A stretch of DNA of 64,000 bases from an uncultured Bacteroidales bacterium (GCA_902799655.1 CADCBH010000004.1:151847-215846); one strand, 5' to 3'. Shown: positions 1-8,713, counted from the first letter of the stretch. Notes: generated by a model from the sequence alone, not told the origin. Numbers and translations: made by a program.

Positions 1-1302
1 GACGTTCTCCGTATGGATGTTGAACGAGCTATTCATTGCCAGTGCTTTCTCTTCGAACTTATCCTTGTCGGTCTGTTCGTAGTTTACAGACTCGAAGTTT
101 AGGGTTTTCGACTCCAGCGTTATCTTACCATTGGCAGCCAGCGGGTACTTACCAGTCTTGATCTTACTATTTTCATCATAGGTAAGATCATTGCTCTCAC
201 GTGTTGAAACCTTCACGTTACGAGCCTCGATATCTACACGTCCCTTTGCTGCGAGTTTCTCATCCTTCTCGTGGGTATGAACCTTGACATAGTTGCCACG
301 GATATCGATAGCTGCCTCTGGATTGGTACGCCAGTTACCATCGCCGTCAACAGAATGGACGTTGATCTGTTCACCCTTAAGTGATAGTTTACTACCAGTC
401 GTCTCTTTATCGAAATTGGCTTTAGCGCTATCAACTGCCGAATCCTCACTCGTAAGATTGGCCAATTCGCGTTCTACCTCTGCTAGGCGGGAAACATTAT
501 TAGCATAATCTATCATGTGCTTGTAGAAGAATGGGATTTTCGTCTTCAGACGGACATTAAGTTCGTCAATAGCGAGGATATTCGTCTTGCGCAGATCAAC
601 ATCATCAGCTTCTAGGTCAGTCTGATCTTTCAAAATAGCGTCGAATTTAGTAATATCTTCATTAATAGCAGTTGCTATGTTGCCAATACTTGTTGTTAAA
701 TCCGATTTCTCCTTATTTAACGAATCCTTCAGGACTTTGATAGCCTCCTTTTTCTTGGTATTACCTAAAGTAGCGGCAACCGTGATGCCCTTCTCGGCAG
801 AAATAGTGATACCCTCCGTTGCATTTGGAGACAAAAAAGTTCCCTTCTTTTGGGCATCAATAACGGGTGATTTGCTATCAATGAGGATGCTGCGAGCCTG
901 TGAAATGATCGACGAGTTTTCATAAACAACAGCCTCTTTACCATCAATACCTGGGTCGACAGCTATCTGACTAATAGCATTGGCACGCAGATTGATGCTA
1001 CCGCCACTACCTACACCATCAATGCCGAGTTTGCCACCACGGATAATGATTTCACCACCACCTTTCAGTTCACCACTCTTTTCGACATTGCCAATGATGA
1101 TTTTTGGAGCAGAGAGTATAATACACTCATTGTCCCTGATATATTGACCACCGGTAGATTCATCAACTAACTCAGCTTTCAAGGCTGCAATTTGCTGTTT
1201 ACACTTATGGATTTCATCTAAGGCATCATTGACTTTACCTTTAAAATCGAATACCTCTTTTTTCCAATCGGCCAGTATCGTATCTTTAAATTGCTTTGCC
1301 AT
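1..1302 (-). CDS. T6SS tip-associated beta-helix-like protein, partial
   Basis: The reading frame opens at ATG 1302 and runs leftward with no stop to the window edge, so about 434 residues are visible and the C-terminus is missing. The first 45 residues are charged and helical (MAKQFKDTILADWKKEV...). They are followed by short hydrophobic/Gly beta repeats (GGGEIIIRGGKLGIDG, SINLRANAIS, GITISAEKGITVAA) that resemble the beta-helix spike at the end of VgrG. A helical stretch comes next and then more beta repeats. It starts 17 bp after the vgrG stop, so it is co-transcribed with the spike gene. I do not recognise a named family. A spike-tip, effector-carrier or VgrG-associated role is inferred from position and repeat style only. 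Confidence 0.55.
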   Translation of the reverse strand, partial: MAKQFKDTILADWKKEVFDFKGKVNDALDEIHKCKQQIAALKAELVDESTGGQYIRDNECIILSAPKIIIGNVEKSGELKGGGEIIIRGGKLGIDGVGSGGSINLRANAISQIAVDPGIDGKEAVVYENSSIISQARSILIDSKSPVIDAQKKGTFLSPNATEGITISAEKGITVAATLGNTKKKEAIKVLKDSLNKEKSDLTTSIGNIATAINEDITKFDAILKDQTDLEADDVDLRKTNILAIDELNVRLKTKIPFFYKHMIDYANNVSRLAEVERELANLTSEDSAVDSAKANFDKETTGSKLSLKGEQINVHSVDGDGNWRTNPEAAIDIRGNYVKVHTHEKDEKLAAKGRVDIEARNVKVSTRESNDLTYDENSKIKTGKYPLAANGKITLESKTLNFESVNYEQTDKDKFEEKALAMNSSFNIHTENV

Positions 1303-1319
1303 AGTTGTCTACTCCTTAA

Positions 1320-4300
1320 TTAAATATTTGCTAATAAGTCTTTCAGCTGCTTGTCGTAACCATCGACATTCGGGGTACGGTTCAGCACGCCATTGACGAT
1401 ATTGATAGTTTCATTCTTGCCCTTATCGGCGAACAGGATCTCACCTTGCTTGCATGTATCCCATACCTGATTCTCATTATAGGTGACGAAGGGGTTCAGA
1501 TTTTTGGTCATACTCTCTTTGAATTTGTCGCCAATAGCACTGCTTACCTTACCTGCTACCGATAACGATTTATCATAGTCATCGAGCATTTTGACATACT
1601 TTTCCCACTTGGCATCATTACCATAGTCATCTTTGGATGAGAAGATCTCTGGAAGATTAGTGCCCTCCGGACATTGAGCCACTACTTTCAGTTTGCCAAT
1701 CAATTTCTCAATCATCATGCGCTTAAGCTCTTTCTTGTTTGCAGCTGAACCAATGGCGTCTAATGAACTAGTGAAGTCCTCCGTCTTACCCTTGATCTTT
1801 CCGACAAATTCAGGGAACATATTATCGGCCAATGACTTACGTATCTGGTTCATCTCTTCACAGTATGTATTTGGGTCATCAGGGAATTCCTGTTCAGACC
1901 ATTCTTTGACCTTATTAAGAAGGAATGGAGCTATTGGACGTGCTGCATTCAAAAAGTCTCTTATTTCAGTTCTATTTTCATTCGTGTTGTTTTCACTAAA
2001 CGTCACGTCAGCCAATTCGAAATTTTTAGTCGAATTACAAAGAACCTCAAATAACTTGGTCTTGTCAGGTTTTGTCAATTTGTTGAAGTTCGGGTGACTC
2101 TTTACAGGATCAAGTGACTGTTTACAATTATCATATAAAGTAGCTATACTATTATACCATTCGTCGACCTTATCATTGATCTTTAAGATGCTCTTCGACA
2201 ACTTCAATTTCTTGACATTGTCTTCGTCCTTCTTCTTCAGACCGTTGGCACTATAGCCCCTATTGGGGATAGCCACCTTACCACCACCTGCAGCGAGCAG
2301 CATATAGCGACCCGACTGGAGAGACATTGTGCCTGATACTGGCTTGCAGAAACACTCGAAAAGCGAACGAGCAAGACTCATATCAGTGAAAGGTGCCAAT
2401 TCTGTGGAAACCAAATTGTCCACTACACCTTTAGCCAAATCACCCAGGGTGCCTCCATCGTGCTCCTTCTCATCGATATTCTTGCCCGAGACGATCTTGA
2501 CCTCATTACCTGCTTCAAGAGTAATGTTCTTTCCAGCAATCTTGATGTCACCGTTGGGAGCCGAGATGGTAATGCCCGTAAAGGCATTGATATCCACCTT
2601 ACCAAAAGGCGAATTAATAGACACAGCACGCTTGGTGGCCGATGCATCGATTTTATACAGACCCCACTTGTCGCAAATGGTTACGCCTCCAGCAAATACG
2701 TTGTCTTTTCCGGTGGGAATACCCATATCCTTGAAATCAAACGAAGTCAACTTGATATACTTTTCTATCTGCGAGACAGCTGGAACAATGCCACCAATGA
2801 AGTCGGTTACCGAATCGTCATCATTAAACTGGATAGAGTGTCCTCGCTGTGAGGCAATAATGCGTGAAGGCTTTGAAAGAGAACTTCTGCCAGTATATAA
2901 CACACCGATAACATAAGGATGTTCGATATTGCCATTCTCATAGTCTACCAACACCTCATCACCCTGGTTTGGCTGGAAATAGAATCCACCCTTGCTATCG
3001 CCCGAGTCGTTGGGGGCAAAAGGTACTGCCATACGAATCCAAGGTGAGCATGCATCACTTTCCATCTGCCAAGGATAACGGATACAGACACGACCAAAGC
3101 CTTGGGGATCACCACTCACTGCAACAAAGGCGCGCTGGGTTCCTGATGTCTTGCTGAAAGGAACTATTCTTGGCGGACAGGGGACTGTCAACGTGGTGTC
3201 CGAATCGTTCACTTTGACGGTTGCTGAATAGCAGGGCATCAGTACGAGACGCTGTTCGATAGGCTCATTGCAATCGCTCTTCAGCACTTCCTCCACATCG
3301 ACAACAATGTATTTGGAATATGCCTTCGGAGACTCTGAAGCCTCGTTGGCAGCGACGGTGGCCTTACTCTCGAAAACCACATACTGTCCCAGTGAGAATG
3401 ATTTCTGCTGTGAGCCAACATTTACCTTTACCATCTTAGCAGAAACGTTGTCGATGGCCTTAGATACAAACTGGTAGAATTTGTGAGACAATCCTTGACG
3501 GAAATCCGGATTTTTCTTCTGATCTTCTTCCGTGAGCATAGAACCATACAGGCGAGCCGTCTTCTTGGTAGAATCATACTGTTCACTTGCATGCAGGTTG
3601 GCACCACTGCCATCAGTTGACTTCACATAGAAGTCATTACCCTTGCGGTTAGCCTTCAACATCTTGCCCGTTGCACTTAGCGCAGCATCAGCCCATCTTA
3701 CAGCAAATTTGGAAATCATAGAGCTAACGCTTGACATACTCAGAATAGCATTCAGGTCTTTGCAAATCTCAGTCCAGGCATCAGTAAACATCGCCTCAGC
3801 AAAGGTCATAAAGCTATCTTCCTCGAAGTCCATCCCCAGATAATCCTCGAAGGGGAACTCGTCATAAGCGACATAGTTCTTGCTGCTATACAGTGTGGGG
3901 GACGACTCCATTGTGTTAACGAAACGGGTCTCAACATCAGAGATGACCGACGAACAGATGTTCTCGTAGTTAACAGAGAGAGCATTATCCAGATAGATGT
4001 CAACATCCTTAGTCTCAGGGGCACTATCGGCAGCCAAACCCAGATTGAGTTTGCCGCCCTCATAGAAGAAGAATTCACCGCAACGATTGGCGGTACGTGC
4101 CACTAAGTCGTAGAAGCTCTCGTTATATTGCACCAGATAGGGCTGCAGAAACTCGCGAGGCTTCACCTTCTTACTTTCATCCGACTCGCTCGAGTCGACA
4201 TAGAAATAGTTCAAGAAACGGAGGTTCTTGAAATCCGTATTATTGGCTGTAAAGCCCGCCTTGGCCATGATGGTGTTGTCCGCCACACTCAGGATGTCAG

Positions 4301-4721
4301 ACGACAACTTCTGGTTTACATACGTCTTACAGAATTTATTCTGAGTCAACTTATGATCCGGACTATATATATGGAGTGTCACATAGACATACTGTCCATC
4401 GCTGAGGCGACGGTATTCAGGACATACTGTATGGACATAGTAGCCTTCTGCCACTGTTGCCTTATCATCAGATAGTGTAACAACCTTCTTCGAGAACAGG
4501 TCAACAACCTTGTCAAGAGCTGGTGCTGTCTTCGTAGCAGACGTGCTAGATTCTTTCATCTGAATCTTAGCGATGATATGGCCAGGCGTAAACATCTTCT
4601 TATGATAACGAAGACTAATCAGTGAGAGTGCATAGCTTTTGCTGTCAATTTGGACGGTCACCTCACTGCTGTATTGGATGGTCGTTGCGTCGATTTTTAG
4701 ATTGAGCTTCGATATGTTCAT
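1320..4721 (-). CDS. vgrG: T6SS spike protein VgrG (TssI), C-terminally extended
   Basis: This is the trimeric spike that caps the Hcp tube and punctures target cells. The gp27-like part occupies roughly residues 1-480 and includes the typical YNESFYDLVART and GEFFFYEGGKLNLG segments near 199-230. A gp5-like OB fold lies at about 535-615 (GFGRVCIRYPW, WIRMAVPF, PNQGDEVLVDYENG, PYVIGVLY). A short beta-helix lies at about 685-757 (SINSPFGKVDI, GITISAPNGDIKIAGKNITL). After this comes a helical extension of about 375 residues with no motif I recognise. The total of 1133 aa is long for a VgrG. The gene lies between an Hcp-like gene (21 bp upstream) and the partial beta-helix gene. The extension may be an effector, an effector-binding or a coupling domain. 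Confidence 0.93.
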   Translation of the reverse strand: MNISKLNLKIDATTIQYSSEVTVQIDSKSYALSLISLRYHKKMFTPGHIIAKIQMKESSTSATKTAPALDKVVDLFSKKVVTLSDDKATVAEGYYVHTVCPEYRRLSDGQYVYVTLHIYSPDHKLTQNKFCKTYVNQKLSSDILSVADNTIMAKAGFTANNTDFKNLRFLNYFYVDSSESDESKKVKPREFLQPYLVQYNESFYDLVARTANRCGEFFFYEGGKLNLGLAADSAPETKDVDIYLDNALSVNYENICSSVISDVETRFVNTMESSPTLYSSKNYVAYDEFPFEDYLGMDFEEDSFMTFAEAMFTDAWTEICKDLNAILSMSSVSSMISKFAVRWADAALSATGKMLKANRKGNDFYVKSTDGSGANLHASEQYDSTKKTARLYGSMLTEEDQKKNPDFRQGLSHKFYQFVSKAIDNVSAKMVKVNVGSQQKSFSLGQYVVFESKATVAANEASESPKAYSKYIVVDVEEVLKSDCNEPIEQRLVLMPCYSATVKVNDSDTTLTVPCPPRIVPFSKTSGTQRAFVAVSGDPQGFGRVCIRYPWQMESDACSPWIRMAVPFAPNDSGDSKGGFYFQPNQGDEVLVDYENGNIEHPYVIGVLYTGRSSLSKPSRIIASQRGHSIQFNDDDSVTDFIGGIVPAVSQIEKYIKLTSFDFKDMGIPTGKDNVFAGGVTICDKWGLYKIDASATKRAVSINSPFGKVDINAFTGITISAPNGDIKIAGKNITLEAGNEVKIVSGKNIDEKEHDGGTLGDLAKGVVDNLVSTELAPFTDMSLARSLFECFCKPVSGTMSLQSGRYMLLAAGGGKVAIPNRGYSANGLKKKDEDNVKKLKLSKSILKINDKVDEWYNSIATLYDNCKQSLDPVKSHPNFNKLTKPDKTKLFEVLCNSTKNFELADVTFSENNTNENRTEIRDFLNAARPIAPFLLNKVKEWSEQEFPDDPNTYCEEMNQIRKSLADNMFPEFVGKIKGKTEDFTSSLDAIGSAANKKELKRMMIEKLIGKLKVVAQCPEGTNLPEIFSSKDDYGNDAKWEKYVKMLDDYDKSLSVAGKVSSAIGDKFKESMTKNLNPFVTYNENQVWDTCKQGEILFADKGKNETINIVNGVLNRTPNVDGYDKQLKDLLANI

Positions 4722-4742
4722 AGATAGAAATAAGGAAAAAGG

Positions 4743-5240
4743 TTAATTGTTACTAATGTTCAAAACCAAATGAGTGCCACTCTTGTGGACATAAGTCAAC
4801 TCGCGGGCCAACAGCTTGACATTCATCAGAGCCTGTTGCTCGTCGTTGGCAGCGTGTTCTTCCACATCAACCACGTAGCCATCGACAACAATAGCACTGT
4901 CGAAATCCTTGAATTGACCATTATCGAATGATCCATTAAAGACAAAGGAGAAGCGGTCGGCAGCCAGTTCCTTTAATTTTTCGTAGAACAGGATCTGGTC
5001 GTTGCGCATCACTCTGATGCTGAAGTCGACAATCACATTGCCGGACTGTCCATAGACAGTATTAACTTCATTTCGACTCAGCTCACAGTTGTATGAGAAT
5101 TGCTGGATGGTAAATCCCTTGCTCTGCGCAAAGCGGTCTTTTAAGACCACATCGTTAAAGGAAGAGTCAGCGAATCTAGCCAAGTCGCCACTAAATATCA
5201 TTACCTTTATCTCTTTCATATCTTGATCTATTTCTGCCAT
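4743..5240 (-). CDS. Divergent Hcp-like T6SS protein
   Basis: A 165-residue protein lying directly between hcp genes and vgrG. Alternating beta strands, a central segment FYEKLKELAADRFSFVFNG and the order of elements are similar in size and layout to the Hcp (TssD) proteins next to it. It lacks the GIPRGG and YCVNY signatures of the two upstream copies. I read it as a specialised Hcp-fold protein, perhaps the ring that joins tube to spike or an adaptor for VgrG. It could also be an unrelated small spike chaperone. No signal peptide is visible. A structure prediction compared with Hcp would decide. Confidence 0.5.
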   Translation of the reverse strand: MAEIDQDMKEIKVMIFSGDLARFADSSFNDVVLKDRFAQSKGFTIQQFSYNCELSRNEVNTVYGQSGNVIVDFSIRVMRNDQILFYEKLKELAADRFSFVFNGSFDNGQFKDFDSAIVVDGYVVDVEEHAANDEQQALMNVKLLARELTYVHKSGTHLVLNISNN

Positions 5241-5318
5241 AATGTGTGTGCCTTAAATAAAAATAGGTACGCGAACATTTGTAAACGAAATTATAGTTTT
5301 GGAAGGTTTTAAAGAAGA

Positions 5319-5714
5319 CTATAGATGAGCAAACGATACGTTATCCATAGAAACCTTCTCTGGTACGATAGACAGGGTGAGCAGTCGGCGACTGTCTTTA
5401 TCGATGTCGTAATCTTCCTTGATGGAGAAACACTGCGCATCTTTAAACTCAATCTTTCTGACCTCCATATTGCTGCTCACGGTAACAGGCAACTCATAGA
5501 TCAGCTTTCCCGACATGATGCTGCGGTTGATATACCACTCATAGAAGGTATAGTCGTCCGTATCTGGTGCTATCACAGTCATCTCGATGCAATCACAGCA
5601 AGGAGCCGACTCAGGATTGAACTGATTGTAGCGTCGTACAAAGCGACAACGGAAATCAGCTACTTTGTACTGATACTGTGAGCCTGATAATGCTAATGTG
5701 GTAAGTAGTGCCAT
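5319..5714 (-). CDS. T6SS tube protein Hcp (TssD)
   Basis: A 131-residue TssD-family protein. Its start (MALLTTLALSGSQYQYKVADFRCRFVRRYNQ) and its later segment VRKIEFKDAQCFSIKEDYDIDKDS match the Bacteroidetes Hcp layout: first strand, a long extended loop, the FYEWYINRS helix region, then the last strands. Hcp hexamers stack into the tube that is pushed out when the sheath contracts. It is less similar to the two upstream Hcp copies than they are to each other, so it may be a specialised tube or cargo-carrying Hcp. It starts 66 bp after the preceding hcp stop, across a hairpin at 5733-5769. Confidence 0.75.
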   Translation of the reverse strand: MALLTTLALSGSQYQYKVADFRCRFVRRYNQFNPESAPCCDCIEMTVIAPDTDDYTFYEWYINRSIMSGKLIYELPVTVSSNMEVRKIEFKDAQCFSIKEDYDIDKDSRRLLTLSIVPEKVSMDNVSFAHL

Positions 5715-5732
5715 GGGTGCGTGTTTTTTATA

Positions 5733-5769
5733 AAGGTAGCCAGCCAGCGACGGGCTAACTGGCTACCTT
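5733..5769 (-). terminator. Hairpin between two hcp genes
   Basis: AAGGTAGCCAG at 5733-5743 is the exact reverse complement of CTGGCTACCTT at 5759-5769 (11-bp stem, 15-nt loop). It lies between the stop of one hcp gene and the start of the next. On the transcribed minus strand it is followed by TTTATAAAAA rather than a clean U-run. A partial terminator, or a 3'-end stabiliser that sets different amounts of Hcp copies, fits better than a full stop. Confidence 0.55.
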
Positions 5770-5780
5770 ATTGGTGAATA

Positions 5781-6200
5781 TTACTTCCAGGGGTTCTCAA
5801 ACTTCACGGGGCCGTTCTCAAGAGTCTGGCAAACTACCTCGATCTCCTCGAAATGCTCCTGACCGTCTTCCCAGCTCTCCTTGTAGTTGACGCAATAGTC
5901 CTTGTAGTTGACGCAATAGCATCCTGTGCCCTTCAGAGACTTCATCGTCGAACCATCAACGGTATTGAAGAATACAACTTCCATGTCGCGTGGATCGTTG
6001 GGAGCGAGCATCCACTGCAGCAACTGGTTGTTACCATCGTTCATAGCCTTGACTCGGATGGTGACGCGTCCGCCACGAGGAATACCTGCAATCTGTCCTT
6101 CACGATCGGTTGCCTGGTCAAACTTGTAGTCAATCATCAACACTTCTCTCTTCTCGAAATCCTTGACTGCCAACTGTACCGGTGTTACATTCTCTGCCAT
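5781..6200 (-). CDS. T6SS tube protein Hcp (TssD) with 7-residue tandem duplication
   Basis: A 139-residue Hcp-family tube protein sharing the signatures of the next copy upstream: DREGQIAGIPRGG, RVKAMNDGNNQLLQWM, a YCVNY strand, ESWEDGQEHFEE and a C-terminal KFENPW. The YCVNYKD unit is present twice in a row because a 21-bp segment is perfectly duplicated at 5878-5919. The upstream paralogue has a single copy (GYCVNFEEKWED). The extra seven residues fall on or beside a strand/loop near the end of the barrel, so the product may assemble differently. The start ATG 6200 follows the previous stop by 62 bp. Confidence 0.88.
   Translation of the reverse strand: MAENVTPVQLAVKDFEKREVLMIDYKFDQATDREGQIAGIPRGGRVTIRVKAMNDGNNQLLQWMLAPNDPRDMEVVFFNTVDGSTMKSLKGTGCYCVNYKDYCVNYKESWEDGQEHFEEIEVVCQTLENGPVKFENPWK
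5878..5919 (-). repeat. Perfect 21-bp in-frame tandem duplication inside hcp
   Basis: TCCTTGTAGTTGACGCAATAG occurs at 5878-5898 and again, base for base, at 5899-5919. It adds seven residues (one extra YCVNYKD unit) to the encoded Hcp and keeps the frame. The exact identity points to a recent slippage event. Confidence 0.95.
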
Positions 6201-6262
6201 AATATGTTTCCTTTCTATTCTTTAATTCTTAACTATTATTTTTTAACTCTCATTCCGAAGCA

Positions 6263-6655
6263 TTATGCCCATTCGTTCTCGTATTTCACTGAACCTACCT
6301 CGAGCTGCTTGCAGGTGATGGTGACTTCCTCGAAGTGACCCAACTTGTCTTCCCACTTCTCTTCGAAATTAACGCAGTAGCCATTGGTGAACTTGATGCT
6401 CTTCATAGCCTTGCCGGTCTTTGTCTCCAGGAAGTCGATTGAACCGTTCTTCGGCAGATTGCGCTCTGTCATCCAAGCGAGCAGATCAGGAGTACCATCG
6501 TTCAGAGCCTTTACTCGTACGCAGAGTTTACCACCGCGGGGGATACCGGCCATCTGGCCCTCTACGTCTGTTGACTGATTGAACTCGTAAGTTACCTTCA
6601 TCACTTCACGGTCCTTGTAACCGTCGTTAAGCACTTTTTCGTCTAGTTCCAACAA
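6263..6655 (-). CDS. T6SS tube protein Hcp (TssD), non-ATG start
   Basis: A 130-residue Hcp paralogue: REVMKVTYEFNQ, DVEGQMAGIPRGG, VRVKALNDGTPDLLAWM, GYCVNFEEKWED and KYENEW all align with the copy downstream. The frame is closed upstream by TAA at 6677-6679 and has no ATG before residue 19, so the start must be a TTG (6655 or 6652) or a GTG slightly further in. The paralogue's N-terminus aligns best from near the TTG. The gene lies 101 bp after the tssC stop, behind a strong hairpin (6693-6746). A weak start plus a hairpin would be unusual for a tube protein needed in large amounts. Confidence 0.8.
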   Translation of the reverse strand: MLELDEKVLNDGYKDREVMKVTYEFNQSTDVEGQMAGIPRGGKLCVRVKALNDGTPDLLAWMTERNLPKNGSIDFLETKTGKAMKSIKFTNGYCVNFEEKWEDKLGHFEEVTITCKQLEVGSVKYENEWA

Positions 6656-6692
6656 ATAACAACTTTTTCTTGGTTTTTAGTTCAGACAGTAA

Positions 6693-6746
6693 ACTGCATT
6701 TCGGACAAACCAGGGGAAGACCCCCGATTTCTGTCCGAAATGCAGT
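6693..6746 (-). terminator. Perfect 15-bp hairpin between tssC and hcp
   Basis: ACTGCATTTCGGACA (6693-6707) is the exact reverse complement of TGTCCGAAATGCAGT (6732-6746). The 24-nt spacer holds a second small stem, GGGG-AAGA-CCCC. It begins just 10 bp past the tssC stop. No long U-run follows on the minus strand, so partial termination, RNA protection or an RNA-processing point that separates sheath from tube expression are all possible. Confidence 0.8.
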
Positions 6747-6756
6747 GATTTTTATC

Positions 6757-8115
6757 TTATTCAAGGGCTGCCTGCTTGTCTTTCTTGTCAGCAGCAACCT
6801 TGATGATAAAGTTCTTGGCAGCATAGAACGGCGTCAAGGTGATGTCGCAGGTGATCTGCTTGGTGACAGGATCCTGGCGGGGCTCACCGATCTCGTAGTT
6901 CTGGAACAGGTTGCCATAGCCCTTGTACTGATTCAGGAACTCCTGAATCTTAGACTTCAGGTTCTTGGGGCTGTTGTATGGATCCCAGTTCTCGAGGGCT
7001 ACCTCATGTACGAAGTTCATCAGCACCTTCTTGACCCAGTCGAACACGCGAACGATAGGATACTCCTTCATAGCGTCGAGGTCGCCGTTGTACAGAGTGG
7101 TGTTGTTGAAAGCCATCACACGGCCTTCGCTGTAAACCATCGGAATCACCTGGTTGTCCATCAGGGCAGCAATCTCCGACTTCAGCAGGTCGCTCTTAAC
7201 GCCCTTCACGCCATCCAGTGTACCATACTTCTTACCACCGGCACCCTGTGCCATATTGGCGGTCTCGTTGTACAGCTTACCGCAGAGTGCAGCAGAAGGA
7301 GCGATATAGAATGCCTTTGTATCTTCCTCGTCGGTTGACATCTTCTCTGCCTCACGGCCTACAATCCAGTTAGCGCACATCACAACGTTCATCAGCTCCT
7401 GATCGCTGTCGCGATAGCTCTCGGTATTAGCCTGCAGGTCGTCGAATGAGTACTCGTCAGCATGGTCGGTGAGCAGCATCACCTTATACTTGAAGGCCAT
7501 CTTAGCCCACTGCAAGAGGTCAACCTTATCGTTCAGCACAGCACCAGGAATACATACGAGACTGTAAGCATCCTTCAGGCTCAGGCGGTCGAAACCATTG
7601 CGCAGCAGGTTCTCTACCTCGTTAGCGAAACCAGAGTCTGCATCGGCGATGTCTTCCTTCACTACGTTGATGATACGCAGGTTCTTCACCTTGTCAGTAC
7701 CGCAGGTCTTGAAGAATGAATCGAGCTCACGGTATGAACGCTCCAGATCCTTGGTAGCATAGAGCGCATCGGTGATACCCTGCTTCAGGACACCATTATA
7801 CTTCTCCTCTTCCTGCTTGCAGGCATCAGCATAACCTGTAGCACTCTCAATATCTGACTGGTCGAGCAGTTCCAGCCAGCGGGTAATCTCACGAGCCAGG
7901 CCCTCTCTCTTGTCCTTGAAACGCTTGTCCTTCAGGAATATGTCCTTGGCTGCCTTGCGGGCAGGGTTCATATTGTCTGCATCGGGCATGAAGCCACGAA
8001 TAGCGTTGAAGCCACCAAAAGCGGATAGCAGCTTCGATACGTCTTTACCTTTCTCTTGTAACTCGGCACCAGCCTGTTCAGCGGCCTGTGCTTTCTGCAT
8101 TTCTGTATCTGCCAT
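6757..8115 (-). CDS. tssC: T6SS sheath large subunit TssC
   Basis: The large subunit of the contractile sheath (VipB/TssC, 452 aa), which pairs with TssB and wraps the Hcp tube. Recognisable features are an N-terminal helical region followed by LREW-like packing segments. The central part has the family pattern ALYATKDLERSYRELDSF, YSLVCIPGAVLNDKVDLLQWAK and GREAEKMSTDEEDTKAFYIAP. The C-terminal region has VFDWVKKVLMNFVHEVALENWDP and ends in beta strands (ITCDITLTPFYAAKNFIIKV) that form the gp18-like handshake. It starts 53 bp after tssB on the same strand. Length is in the usual range for Bacteroidetes TssC. Confidence 0.93.
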   Translation of the reverse strand: MADTEMQKAQAAEQAGAELQEKGKDVSKLLSAFGGFNAIRGFMPDADNMNPARKAAKDIFLKDKRFKDKREGLAREITRWLELLDQSDIESATGYADACKQEEEKYNGVLKQGITDALYATKDLERSYRELDSFFKTCGTDKVKNLRIINVVKEDIADADSGFANEVENLLRNGFDRLSLKDAYSLVCIPGAVLNDKVDLLQWAKMAFKYKVMLLTDHADEYSFDDLQANTESYRDSDQELMNVVMCANWIVGREAEKMSTDEEDTKAFYIAPSAALCGKLYNETANMAQGAGGKKYGTLDGVKGVKSDLLKSEIAALMDNQVIPMVYSEGRVMAFNNTTLYNGDLDAMKEYPIVRVFDWVKKVLMNFVHEVALENWDPYNSPKNLKSKIQEFLNQYKGYGNLFQNYEIGEPRQDPVTKQITCDITLTPFYAAKNFIIKVAADKKDKQAALE

Positions 8116-8168
8116 AGTGTTTACTATTTACGATTTTCTATATACTATATTATATATACCTTATTATA

Positions 8169-8633
8169 TTATTGAGCAGCATTCAGCTCATCGAGCATTG
8201 ACTTCAGCATCTCCTTGAGCTCCTCACGGCTACCCGACTCCTTCAGGATGTCGCGCAGTTTACGATTCTGCTCAATGCTCTTACGAATCTTCTGGTTGGT
8301 CTCAATCTTCATCTTAACGCCAGAGAGGAACGGGCTGTTCTCAACCAGACGGCCCTTACCGCCGTTGGCCTCGAAGTCGCGCAGCTCACCGAACTTCAGT
8401 GTCTCCTCAACAGCTCCACCTTCAGCGTCAGTAAAAGTAACGCCTACCTTCGGCTTAAAGTGCTCAAAGGCATCATTGATGTTCTGAACGTCCTCAACGA
8501 ACTCAGGAGCACCAGCCTCTACATCTGTTGTGTACTGATCAATCATCAGTGTTTTGTTCTGGTCGATCAAACTCACTTTCGCACTGCTCTCTTCATCGGG
8601 AGCCATCGAAATGAAATTTTCTTTCATTGCCAT
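8169..8633 (-). CDS. tssB: T6SS sheath small subunit TssB
   Basis: The small subunit of the contractile sheath (VipA/TssB, 154 aa). Diagnostic stretches are a FGELRDFEANGGKGRLVENSP-type segment after a beta strand (the family's L-x-F-x-x-l-x-D-F-x-P region), and the C-terminal helix with NRKLRDILKES and REELKEMLKSMLDEL. It is directly followed by tssC and preceded by clpV in the same direction. Five TTTCGANN octamers lie 39 bp upstream of the start codon. Confidence 0.92.
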   Translation of the reverse strand: MAMKENFISMAPDEESSAKVSLIDQNKTLMIDQYTTDVEAGAPEFVEDVQNINDAFEHFKPKVGVTFTDAEGGAVEETLKFGELRDFEANGGKGRLVENSPFLSGVKMKIETNQKIRKSIEQNRKLRDILKESGSREELKEMLKSMLDELNAAQ

Positions 8634-8671
8634 AGTTGTAATGTTTTAAAGGGTTATTAATTATATTGATT

Positions 8672-8711
8672 TTTCGATATTTCGAGGTTTCGAAGTTTCG
8701 AGGTTTCGAGA
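8672..8711. repeat. Five tandem TTTCGANN octamers upstream of tssB
   Basis: Units read TTTCGATA, TTTCGAGG, TTTCGAAG, TTTCGAGG, TTTCGAGA without a gap. They fill almost all of the space between the clpV stop (8714-8716) and the tssB leader. In the direction of transcription they read CGAAANNT, the same family and sense as the array upstream of purE at 39786-39849. Confidence 0.95.
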
Positions 8712-8713
8712 CG

